A stretch of DNA of 64,000 nt from Costus lasius (lineage: Eukaryota > Streptophyta > Magnoliopsida > Zingiberales > Costaceae), in assembly GCA_027563935.2 (NCBI GenBank), contig CM050453.2, positions 68,866,018 to 68,930,017 of the forward strand, read 5' to 3'. Under the pieces are notes generated by a model. The model did not search any database. It worked only from the letters and a program-made list of their open reading frames with translations, and had not been told where the DNA came from. The position numbers and the translations under genes are program-made. Below are positions 43,945-54,722 of the stretch, in pieces; the first letter of the stretch is position 1, and every line of letters starts with the position of its first letter.

Positions 43945-45344
43945 ATTAAACTCTCATATTGTTTCATGTAATATTTGTAAGTCTTCTGATCATTATACTT
44001 CTGATTGCAAATTTAATTCTGCAAATCCTAATTCTTCCTGGTATCAAGATGATCATTATGATTCTAGTTGGGAAAATCAAACTTCTTCTTATGATGATTA
44101 CTCAAATCATGTTTCTGTACCATACTATGAGGATACTAATGATGACTTGAATGAGACCATTAAACAACTCAATTCTAGGTTGGATGACATGATTGCGCAT
44201 GTTGAATTGCTAAAAACCCAGAAAGCACAACAAGCATGTTTATTTGAATTTGAAACTGAAAAGCTAAATTCTTCTTATTCTCCCATTAGATGTGATATTT
44301 GTGGATATTTAGATCATTGTACCTCTGATTGTCCATTTTTAAATCCCAATTTGTCATATAAAGAATCTTATGAAATGTATGATAGATGGAAAAATCGTCA
44401 ATCCTTGACTGTTAATACTGAACTGCTAGAAACCCAGATTGCACAGCATGATTGCTTATTTGAGTTTGATACTGAAAAACTTAATTTAAAAAATTCCCCC
44501 TGTGATCATGATTGTTTTGAGATTGAGCCTTATGTGAATCTCACTCTGATTTTGATAATTGTAGAACTGATTCATCTGCTAATTTATTTGAGGAAAAGAT
44601 TGAGAAAATTGAAATTGAAGAACCTTCTTTTGATGATAATTCTGATTTTGATAATATCTTGTTTATGGTTAAATCTGATGAGCATGATGAAGGTTCAAAA
44701 ATTATAGACATTGATGAGCCCCACTGTGATTTTGGTGATATTTTTAAAATTAATGATAAATCTCTTGTGGTCAATTCTGATTCTATTAATTCTTTTTCAT
44801 ATGATTCTGATTTTGACTCTTCTGATGATGAATTATTTGTGTGGAAGCATGAGGAAATTAATTTTGAAGAGTCTCATCTTGATTTTGTTGATAATTTTGA
44901 TATTGAAAAATTGTTTGATGATGAACATGAAGAAGTTGAAAAAGATTTGATGTTACAAACACTGATGAATCTCACTCTGATGTTTTGCCCTTATCTTTTG
45001 TTGAATCTTTTGATGAATTTGAAAATTTGAGCTTTATTGATGTATCTGATGTAGAACAGAAAGACTATTATTATGATGATCCAATGCTTGAATATTTTAA
45101 TAAAAGTCCTAGTATGATTGAAGGTCTAATTTTGAAGAAAGGGCTTATGATTCTGCTTGGTGACAAACATAGGAAGATTATTGAAAATTTTGATTTTGAT
45201 TTCTACATATTTGAGAAAGCCACTTTGATTTTGATTTATTTGCAATTCTGTATTTTTGAATTAGTGGCTAAAATTTTTGGACAACGGAAGAGGAAGAAAT
45301 TGCATACAATCTACTTTGGTACTGATTCACCTACTTCACCATGA
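43945..45344 (+). pseudogene. Element A gag-like zinc-knuckle protein, main part
   Basis: Resumes the frame begun at 33408. It has two CCHC knuckles, CNICKSSDHYTSDC (near 43978) and CDICGYLDHCTSDC (near 44290), a predicted coiled region around NETIKQLNSRLDDMIAHVE, and two copies of a LL.TQ.AQ..CLFEF.TEKLN block. An acidic Asp/Glu/Ser-rich stretch follows, then a conserved end GLILKKGLMILLGDKHRKII to LVAKIFG. Compared with element B, about 10 bases are missing near 44537 and another frame change occurs near 44960, so it is broken. Zinc knuckles suggest RNA binding, as in gag. The acidic tail and hydrophobic end are not recognised. Confidence 0.75.
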
Positions 45345-45354
45345 TTTGATTTTT

Positions 45355-45402
45355 GGTCAAGCTAATGACCTAAAATTAGCGCTTCTTGGGAGGCAACCCA
45401 AG
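45355..45402 (+). other. Tandem hairpin motif of element A
   Basis: GGTC (45355-45358) with GACC (45367-45370), then CTTGGG (45385-45390), loop AGGCAA, CCCAAG (45397-45402). Almost identical to 441-490 of the Athila copy although the upstream coding region is different (gag-like rather than integrase). Confidence 0.8.
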
Positions 45403-47747
45403 CCCTCTATCTTAATTTAGTTTCTTTTATCCTAGTTTATTTTTAGTATTAATTTTTCTGTTATTTTTGAAAAAAAAAACTACATTTTTCCTCCTATTGA
45501 TTGCTTATTGAGTAGGTGTTTTCTCGCAGCAATTTTTATAAATTGGGTTTAGAGAAATTTTGATCTTTGGCACAGCATTGAAATACTCATCTTTGTCTAT
45601 CATCTAGATATTTTTTCAGAATTTTAGAGTCCATCGATCATTCTAAAACATACAGCAACTTTTTCATTATGATTAATTTCTGTAGCAGTTTTTTTTTCTG
45701 ACTGTTCTGACTAGCACTTTTGCTGCCACTTTTAAAGATGTTTTGGTGACTTGAAACCCTGATTTTTCACTTGGAATATGAAGTTCGTGTGTCGTTCTAT
45801 CTCGTGGAATAGTTATTTTTATGAATATATTTTCCGATCATTCTAGGACACATAGCAACTTTTCGAATTTGATTAACTTTTGTACAGTTTTTGCAGTTTT
45901 GTAATCTGAGTAGCCTTCTTTCTGCTGATGCCCTAAATTTCTAATAGATTTTGATCCTTTGATTTGTATACTTCTGAAAAGAACATATCTTATTTTATTT
46001 CATGGTTCTGTCCATTTCTATTTTGATCATTAAATTTTATTCTAGGGTATGACTACTTTTCATAAAAAATTCAAAAACTGCACAGTTTGCTTTTTACCAG
46101 TTATTGCTTATTTTGCATCCAGATTCAGAAATCTTCAAGAGCAACTGTCTTCCACATCTAGCCACCACTGCATCTACCTCTGACATCACTGTTTCTAGCC
46201 GTCGACACTGGATCATACCATATGCAGACTCTTACTTCTTCTACTGCCTCTTATTCTATTTATTTTATTTATGTAGTAGAATATTCATTAATGACTGATT
46301 TTCTATTTTTGCAGTATTATCTCTTACATAGCCCGACGATCTCACCTCCATGACTGTGATCTCTAGCGGGCCACTAGAGATTGCTCACTCTACTGTCGGC
46401 ATCATCATTGACAGCAGCTTTTCAGCTAGCCTCTATTCACCCTCTACTTCTTGCCTGCTCGACTCTTTCCACCGGCATCCTCTTCAAACTTCTGGCGACA
46501 TCTCTGATCCTCTCTTGAGATTATTTTTTATCATTATTATTATTTTTTTGAGACTGTTTTTGATCTGAGCCTTATGTGAGCCTTATGTGCCTTAAATTTT
46601 GCAGGAAATTTTCAAAAGGCATATCTTTCGACCCAGCTGCATTGGCCTGACAATGATTGAGCATGATCTATTTAGTTTTGTGAGTATCACTTGCACTATC
46701 TTATTAATGACTATTTCTTATAGTGCATCTTTGACTTTATCATATTTATACTACTATTTGGTTTTCTCTTGAAAAATGATTTTATGGATATATGGAACTC
46801 ATTGTTTTGATGATGATATTATTCAAATTTGTTGTTAAAATTGATGAAAACATATGATCCACTTTCTACCATATGATGACATGATTTATTGATAAAATTT
46901 CTATTGATAAAATGTCTTCCTTGACGATGTGAGTATTTATACTTGTGATTAGAGAAAAACCCTATCATGTTAGATTTATTTCTTCAGTGCATATCTATTT
47001 TTGAAATTTGACATTGGTTGATGCATGAAATTTTGGGTAGATGTGTTATTTGAAGAATAAGACCTAAAGGTAAAACTATTCCTTATGAATAAAATGAGTA
47101 TATGACTATCATTATTGAATTGATGTCAATTGATCAACCTAGTAGATGTTTAGTCTATTTTGCTATTTATTGGGAAATAAGAAGCCAAGATCCATAAAAA
47201 TAGTGAGAGACTCCCCTACTTGGCACTGTATAAAATTGATAGCGGTACCTAAGAGATGGGTTGAAGTCTATGCATGAAAAATAATGAGAGTGAAAAATAA
47301 TAAGACTCCTCTACTTGGCACTGTGTAAAATTGACAGTGGTACCAAAGACAAGAGTTGAAGTCAAAAATAAAAAGTGTGTATCTAAGTGGGTACATGCCA
47401 TCTTCACAAAAACAAACAAAATAAAAGAAAATCATGTGTGGAAAAAGATCTTGGAAACCTAATTCCTGTAAACAAAAGCATGACAGATTTGAACTGAACA
47501 CTGGGTGAAATCATGAGATTGAAAATTCTATTTATTATACAAGTTGCAAGGTTTTATTTAATTAAATTGTGAATCTAGAGGGTTGAGTTCTAAGGATAAT
47601 ATGTTTATTTGAAGTTTTGTAAATCAATTAGTGGAATTTTTCATTGATGGGTTGTATTTTAGAAATTTATTGAGCATGAAAAGGTTATTCTTATGATCAA
47701 TTTTTGATTTTTGCTTGAGGACAAGCAAAGTTTGAGCCTTATGTATT
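45403..47747 (+). other. 3' UTR of element A
   Basis: No gene recognised. Matches, in order, the 3' UTRs of Athila 1 and element B. Around 47205-47365 two tandem blocks carry CTTGGCACTGT followed after about nine bases by inverted complements (ACAGTGGTACC in the second). It ends with GCTTGAGGACAAGCAAAG and TTTGAGCCTTATG before the LTR, instead of a G-rich polypurine tract. Confidence 0.65.
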
Positions 47748-49553
47748 TGATGACACCGAAATTTATAGTAAATTTCATGCCATTTTATATTTCTTTTCGT
47801 GTCATATTTATTAACTTTTGCTTGTTTTTAAGCATTATTTGCTAAATATTACGGAATCTACAGAATTTCTTGTTTTTCATGAATTTCAGATAAAAGTGCC
47901 ATATTTTGATGGATTTTGAAGGATTTGAGTGCACGAATGGATTCAGGACGTCGAAACGAAGCCGCCCGCCAATTTTCATTGAAATCGGAGCAAGTTTGAA
48001 AAATACACCCCGGGTGTAATGGATATTACGAGTGTAATTTCTACCCAAAAATATGGCAGTGCCGTAAATAATAACACGGGCCATAATTTAGAGCAATTTA
48101 TAACCAGAAAGTTCTGTTGATTTTATGGCACTGCCGTAATTTATTTTACGGCCGTAATTTGCACCTGATCGCGCGACTCTTACGGGCCCGAAACTTGCGA
48201 GGGCCATAACATTTGATCCAAAGCTCCAAATCGAAATCCGAAAGATGTTCCATACTCGTCTTTAAGAGAAGAAGATGCTTGAAGTGGAAAGGGGAACTTT
48301 TATCACGTATCCAGGGAGAAATCTCCAGAGAGGCAGCTAGGGTTTGTTCTCGTGCCGAGAGGCGTAGAGGGCACCTCAGGCCTTGATTTTCACGCAGAAG
48401 CTTCGCCTGGAGGAGAAGACAACAGCCTAGAAGTTGCAGAGGAAAAAGAGTTTCAATTGGAGGAGGAATTAACGAAATCGGTGGTGACAGCACTGTTCAT
48501 CGAGTTCTGCTTACAAAATATGGCTGTGAAATATTTCACAGCCGTGCTGTATTTTCTAAAACCTCTTTTCTAGTTGATTTTTGATCTTCTGAATTTATGG
48601 ATTATTGTATTTTCTTCTCCATGCAAGCTTAATACTGTTTTGGGACATAGGGTTTAATCCCTTTGATTTTTAATGATTAGATAACTCTTTTCTTTTGTCA
48701 TGATAATCTTTGTTGTGATAATTTTACTCTTGTGATAAATTGTGCTTAGATTCTCTATAATTGCATGTTATTAATTATGTTCTTAGAGTTTTCGCAATGA
48801 GACTGAAAGGTGATTTGCTTGAGAGCTTGGAACCCTAGAATTGCATGTTAGGAACCCTTCTTTAGGTAGATCCTATTTGATCTGTTCTAGTAGAATTATT
48901 GCCATGATTATAACATGTATCTATAGATCGAGTCTATTTGTCAAACGTGGAGATCTTGCACGAAAGTGAGGATCGGAACGTTGGAGTTCCATGAGTAAAA
49001 CTAGTGTAGAATCCGGATGCACGAAAGTGATCCTTGAGACTCCACTAGAGATTATCAACCTAGAATCCGGATGCACGAAAGTGATCCCTGTAATCTTTGA
49101 TTGATGATTTACTTACCTTCAGCATTGAAAATAGATCTTACACGAAAGTGAGGATTGGTTATCTGCATGATTGTCTGCACGAAAGTGAGACAATACCTTT
49201 ATCAAGTAAATTAGGTCTTTATCATAACAAGATTTGATTGACGACCCTTTTTATTTATATCTTATCATTAGAATCAAGGAGGATGAAACCCTAATCTCAT
49301 GTTTATCTCTCTGATTATCTCTTTAGCATATTCTCTACATAGTTACTTCTGTCAAATTCGGTTTACTTAGCTAGCAAGAAAATGATTATTTGGTAATTAA
49401 CAATAAGGTCCCTGTGGATTCGATACTTTTCTTTATTACTTCGATAGTTCCGTGCACTTGCGAAAGCCTATCAACAAGTTTTTGGTGCCGTTCCCAAGGA
49501 TTAGTCCAAGGTACACGCGTGCCAGACTTGTAGTGTTCCCTTTCGGGCTATCA
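47748..49553 (+). repeat. 3' LTR of element A
   Basis: Homologous over its length to 31347-33150. By eye the first about 810 bp differ at roughly 7 percent of positions and the last about 990 bp at under 2 percent. Followed by the GCCAC target duplication. Confidence 0.92.
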
Positions 49554-49558
49554 GCCAC

Positions 49559-50065
49559 ACCCAGGTTTAGCTTGATTTAGTCATGACCATCATCATTGGA
49601 ATAAACGAAGTGTGACACGCTTGTCCAATCTGAATGATCAGCATGGCAAAGGGACATGTATACATGTATACCTGATAACAGTTAAGGGGTTGTTGATGAC
49701 GACATTAATTCTAATGACTTGGGTAGCAGCGATGCACTACTAGGTGCCACTCATTACTTGTGATGATTAGGTCATCACTACCAACGTCTGAGGAACCTAT
49801 AGGGTCGCATACCTAGAAGCTAGAGATTCCATATTGATCGGATAGCATGAGATCGAATCTATCGATGATTCGGATCTATTTGGGAGACATATGCATCATG
49901 AATGCAAGTTATGAGTTGAGAGGAGCTTTAGTGATCAAGTTGACCCCAGTTGACCTTAGGTGATCACTTTTGACTCCAATTGACTAAGTCTTAGTCGACG
50001 GGTCAAAACTCGGGTTAGCACCAAAATATTTCGGTGGTTTAATAACTTGATCTACATAAGCTCAC
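49559..50065 (+). repeat. Old plus-strand Angela LTR, second part
   Basis: Continues the LTR cut at 31346: the join reads ..GTGTGGCCAC|ACCCAGG.., matching GTATGGCCATACCCAGG in the Angela LTR at 56202. Further matches include CGCTTGTCCAAT, GGCAAAGGGACATGTAT and the GGGTCGCATA segment. It is cut at 50065 by element B, whose left target copy is CTCAC (50061-50065). Confidence 0.75.
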
Positions 50066-50327
50066 TGTTGTAGTCCGCAAGTGCACGGATACTCGAAGTA
50101 ATAAAGAAAGATATTGAACCACAGAGACCTTATTGTTAAGTACCAAATAATTGTATTCTCACTAGCTAAGCAATCGATTATACTGGAAGTAAATGATAGA
50201 AAGAACACGAAATCAGAGAAAAATTAGGACTAGGGTTTCATCCACCTTAATTTCAATGACCAGATATGGATAAAAGTTTGTCAGACTAATTTTATCATGA
50301 TAAAGATATAATTTACTTCATAAAAGG

Positions 50328-50580
50328 ATTATCTCACTTTCGTGTAGACAATCATGCTGGGACCGATCCTCGCTTTCGCGCAAGATCTATCCCAAGCTGA
50401 AAATAAGTAAATCATCAATCAAAGAACTCAAGGATCACTTTCATGCATCCGAATTCTAAGTTGATTATCTCAAGTGGAATCTCAAGGATCACTTTCGTTC
50501 ATTCGAGTCACAACACAGGTTCTACTTATGGTTCTCCAACGCTCCGATCCTCACTTTCACACAAGATCTTCATGTTTAAC
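50328..50580 (-). other. Bulged GAAA-tetraloop hairpin array of element B
   Basis: Sense-strand features. 50328-50352: arms ATTGTCT/AGATAAT, bulge A, CAC/GTG, loop GAAA. 50365-50387: arms GATCTT/AGGATC, bulge G, inner CGC/GCG (compensatory to CAC/GTG), loop GAAA. 50433-50451: GGAT/ATCC, bulge G, CAT/GTG, loop GAAA. Two further copies near 50487 and 50555 have lost pairing. Confidence 0.75.
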
Positions 50581-50975
50581 AAAATAACTCAATCATAGAT
50601 TCAAGTTATCAAACATGACAATTATTCTTTTGAAATCAAGAAATAAGAATTAACCTAATTTCTTACGGTGAGTTGCTAAATTCAATTTTAGGGTTCCAAG
50701 TTCTCAAGCAAATCACTTTTCAGTTTATATTGTGAAAACTCTAAAACATACATGATAATAAGAAAACTATGGAGAATTATAGGCAATCATCACATAAGTA
50801 GAATTATCATAATAAAACTATTCTGACAAAATAGAAGTTATCTAGTCATAAAAAATCAAGGAGATTACACCCCATGTCCCATATGATGTTTAAGCTAGCA
50901 TGGAAGAAGAAATACAATAAACCATAGTTTTGATTTGATCAGAAATTGAAAAGAAGGGAAAATCAACTTTACAGC

Positions 50976-51001
50976 ACGGCTGTAATGAAAATTACAGCCG
51001 T
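50976..51001 (-). other. R-region hairpin of element B
   Basis: ACGGCTGTAAT and its complement ATTACAGCCGT form 11 perfect pairs around a 4-nt loop (TTTC on the sense strand). Homologous to 32117-32142 and 5044-5065. Confidence 0.75.
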
Positions 51002-51903
51002 AATTTGCTCTAAGAACCCGCGATGAACAGTGCCAGCGCTCACTCTTTCGTTGATTTCTCCCCCGACCGAGATCCTTTCTCTCTGAAACTTCTGGGGTAT
51101 CGTCTCCTCCTCCAAGTGAAGCTTCCCCTCAAATTTCATGGCCGGAGATGTGCTGTATGCTTCCCGGCGGCGAAACTTATGGTGGTGGTGAAAAACTCGA
51201 TTTCTCCCTCGATAGTGGATGAAAATTAGGGCTTTTGCCCTTGTTGTGTTCTCCTCCTCGGAGGCTCTCTTTTCCTTCTTACAGCTTGGAATTTAAGGGT
51301 CTGGATCGCCCGCAATCGATCACGCAAAAATCAGACTCCAATTTGATCGTGAAAATCGCGTTCCAGGAATAGAATTACGGCAGTGGTTTCTGTTACGGTG
51401 CTGCCGTATTTTCCTTTAAGTCTTCTGTACAGGATTCGACTAAAATTACGGTATTGTGGAAATGATTACGGCAGTGCCGTAATTTCTGGAAAACTCTCGG
51501 GTCGGAAGTAGTTTCAAAATACGGCACCATGATTTTAGTTACGGTAGTGCCGTAATTTCGGTGAAACTTTTTATACAAAATCATCCCAAAATACGGCAGT
51601 GCTCCAATATTACGGTACCGTAATATGAATTACGGCACTGCCATAATTTGGTATGTAGCTCCGATTTGCATGAAATTTGTAATATAACCTCTTCTTGATT
51701 ATGAGAATTCCTATATATATCTGATTTTGCATGAAAATGCCTTAAAATCATGCCTTTTTATCTGAAAATCATCAAAAACCAAAATAGAAGTAGATTCTGC
51801 AATATTTGATAAAAAGGGCATGAAAATAAGCAAAGTAGTATAAATGTGACACAAAAAGAGTAATGAAATGACACAAAATATACTATAAATTTTGGTGTCA
51901 TCA

Positions 51904-54602
51904 AACACATAAGGCTCAAACTTTGCTTGTCCTCAAACAAATAAAAAGAATAAAGAACAATGCTATGAAAAATATGACCTTTTATGAAAAACAAATTTCT
52001 AAAATATAATACTCATGAAATATTTCACTAATGCTGCATAAAGCTTCATATAAATACACTGTCCTCCGAATTTAATCTTTAAGATTCACAACTTTGATCA
52101 AATAAAACTTCACAACTCACATAATAAAAAGAATCTCAGTCTCATGAATTCACCCAAGTTTCAGTTTAAATCTATCATACCTTTGTTTACAGGAATAGGA
52201 TATCCAAAATCTTTTTCCATATCAAAATCTTTCTTTTCTAAATTTTCTTTTATTGTATTTTTGATGGTATGTACCCACATAGATACACACTTTTTATCTG
52301 GACTTCAACCCTTGTCTTCGGTACCACTGCCAATTTTACATAGTGCAAAGTACAGGAGTTAATTTTCTTTTTCTCTCTTTCCATTTTTACAGACTTCAAC
52401 CCACATCTTAGGTACCACTGTCAATTTTACACAGTGCCAAGTAGGGGAGTCTCTCTCTATTTTTGGATCTTGGATTCTTTCTTCCCAATAATTAATAAAA
52501 TAGACTAAACATCAACTAGGTTAATCAATTGACATCAATTCAAAAATTACACTCATATGCTCATTTTATTCAAGAAAGATGTCATTCATCAAACAACATA
52601 CCTACCCAAAACCTTATGCATCAATCAATGAAGAATTTCAACAAGTAGATATATATTGAAGAAATAAATTCGGCATAAGAGGTATATCTCCATTCATAGA
52701 CAGTGACATGCATAATCATAGAAAAATCCACACATCTCTCATCACAATGGATTCAAATCATAATTTTTTTTTTCAAACATCAAAAATATCAATATCAATA
52801 CAAAAGTACAAAGCATCAAACTCATGTAGTCAAAAGATGTAAAGTAGTAGATCCGTGTAATCACATAAGGCTCAAACAATGCAAAGAATGTAAAGTGATA
52901 GAAATTTTAGGAGAAGAAAAGTGTAGACAATCATATCAAGTAATCAAATCAAAAGAAAGTGCAAACAATACTCACAAAACTATATAGCAAGCTTAATCAT
53001 CATCTGGGGTACAAAATCGTGGTAGATATGGCTAGGTCCAAAGATGCCTTCCGAAATTTTCTTGCATAATTTTTAAGTACATAAGGCTCGGTTCTAAAAA
53101 TAGTCCCTTGCTAAAAAATAATAATAAAAATAATTCTCTCAAAGGAAAATCAGAAATATCGCTGGAGGTCCAAAGAGTGTACCGGTGGAAAGAGCAGATG
53201 TGGAATAGATACAGGTGGAGGAGCTGCTAGCATAGAAGATGATGGTGCCGACAGTAGAGTGATGATGAGTAGTCTTCAGTGGCCTGCTAAAGACTACAAT
53301 CGTGGTGGCGAAGTCATCGGCCGGTGAGTGCGAGAGATAGCACTGCGCATAAAAAAAATCAGAGTCACTAATGAAGATTCTGCTGCAAAAGTAGATAAAA
53401 TCAATGGAAATAGAGGCAGCAGAAGAAGTAAGAGGTTGCTGGTGGTAGAATCTAGTGTCGACGGCTGGAAACAGTGTTGTCAGAGGCAGCTGGAGTGGTG
53501 GTGGTTGGGCTGGTTAGAGGTGCTGTAAATCTGGAGAAGAAGCTGTAGGTGTCCAAGGATAGCAGAGCAGCCTACTAATTTAGTTACAAAAAGTAGCTAT
53601 ACCCAAGAATAAGATTTAATGATCCATAAAGAAAATAGACGAGTAGAATAAAACTTGTTCTTTCCGAGCGTATGAAAATCAAAGGATCAAAATCTGTCAG
53701 GAATTTATGGTATCAGCAGAAAGAAGGCTACTCATATTTTTAAATGAAAAACTGCACAGAAATTAATCAGTTACCAAAAGTTGCCATGCTTCCTAGAATG
53801 ATCAGAAAATATTTCCAAGAAAATAACAAATCCAAGAGATAGAATGAAACATATACTTCCAATTTCAAGTGAAAGATCAGGGTTTCAACTCATCAAAGCA
53901 TCTTAAAAATCCACAGCAAAAACGCTAATCAGAATAGTCAAAAGAAAACTGATGCAGAAATTAATCCGAATCGAAAAGATGCTATGTGTTTTAGGATGTT
54001 CTATGGACTTTAAAAATAAAAAAAAATATCCGAATAGTAGACAAAGATGAGTAGTTCATGTTTGTGCCAAAGATAAAAAATTTTTCCAACCCAGTTTCTC
54101 AAAATCACTGCGAGAAAACACCTAATCAGATAAGCAGAATGCAGTTTTAACATTACGAGCGTAATATTCCTTATGGCAGTGCCGTAATTTGCACAAAACT
54201 CTCGGGTCAGAAATATGATGGAATTACGGCACCGTAAAAATAGTTACGACACTACGGTAAAAGTCACCAAACCTTCTGGTCAAAACGAACCTAAAATACG
54301 GTACCGTGAAAATGATTTCACTACCGCCGTAAAAGTCATAAAACTTTCGGATAAGAAACACTCAAAATTACGGCACGTGAAATTTAAAACGGTAAAAAAT
54401 TACGGTACCGTAAAGTTTCTTGCGGTAGTGCCGTAAAAGATGAAAAACTGTTGGGTAAAAAATCAGCCGAAATTACGACACCTTGAAAAAGATTATAGCA
54501 GTGCTGTATTTTGTGCAAAATTCAATTTTCCCTACAAAAAGAAAAGAAAAATTAATTCTAAAAATAAACTAAAATAAAAGAAACTAAACTTAAGTAAGAG
54601 TA
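51904..54602 (-). other. 3' UTR of element B
   Basis: No gene recognised. Homologous to the 3' UTR of element A. The two tandem hairpin blocks lie at about 52300-52450 (CACTGTCAATTTTACACAGTG in the better one). A TTACGG palindrome array lies at about 54150-54500. The sense strand ends with GTTTGAGCCTTATG before the LTR. Confidence 0.65.
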
Positions 54603-54650
54603 CTTGGGTTGCCTCCCAAGAAGTGCTAATTTTAGGTCCATAGCTTGACC
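54603..54650 (-). other. Tandem hairpin motif of element B
   Basis: CTTGGG (54603-54608) pairs with CCCAAG (54615-54620); GGTC (54635-54638) pairs with GACC (54647-54650). Same order on the sense strand as in Athila 1 and element A, directly after the reading frame. Confidence 0.8.
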
Positions 54651-54722
54651 AAAAATCAAATATCATGGTGGAGCAGGAGGATTAGTACCATAGTAAATAG
54701 CATACAATTTTCTGCTTTTCTG

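Larger units (their letters stand above)
31347..49553 (+). mobile_element. Non-autonomous Athila-like LTR retrotransposon 'A' (gag-only), split by a Tekay element
   Basis: LTRs at 31347-33150 and 47748-49553 (1804 and 1806 bp) are flanked by GCCAC (31342-31346 and 49554-49558). The primer site at 33157-33173 is complementary to tRNA-Asp(GTC), as in Athila. Without the Tekay insertion (33517-43944 plus one target copy) the interior is about 4.2 kb and holds one zinc-knuckle reading frame, the tandem hairpin motif and a 3' UTR, but no protease, RT, RNase H or integrase. Element B (50066-56201) has the same plan and an interior of about 4.2 kb, so the pair define a family rather than one deletion event. 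Movement would need proteins from a coding Athila. Confidence 0.9.
50066..51903 (-). repeat. 3' LTR of element B
   Basis: Sense strand starts TGATGACACC and ends GGACTACAACA, 1838 bp. It contains five hairpin sites (50328-50580; three still paired), the R-region hairpin (50976-51001) and TTACGG palindromes (51373-51655). Confidence 0.88.

Noticed and set aside
46104..46568. Ser/His-rich frames in the 3' UTR of element A
   Set aside because: The region has counterparts in element B (about 53150-53560) but the frames are not shared, so coding is unlikely.
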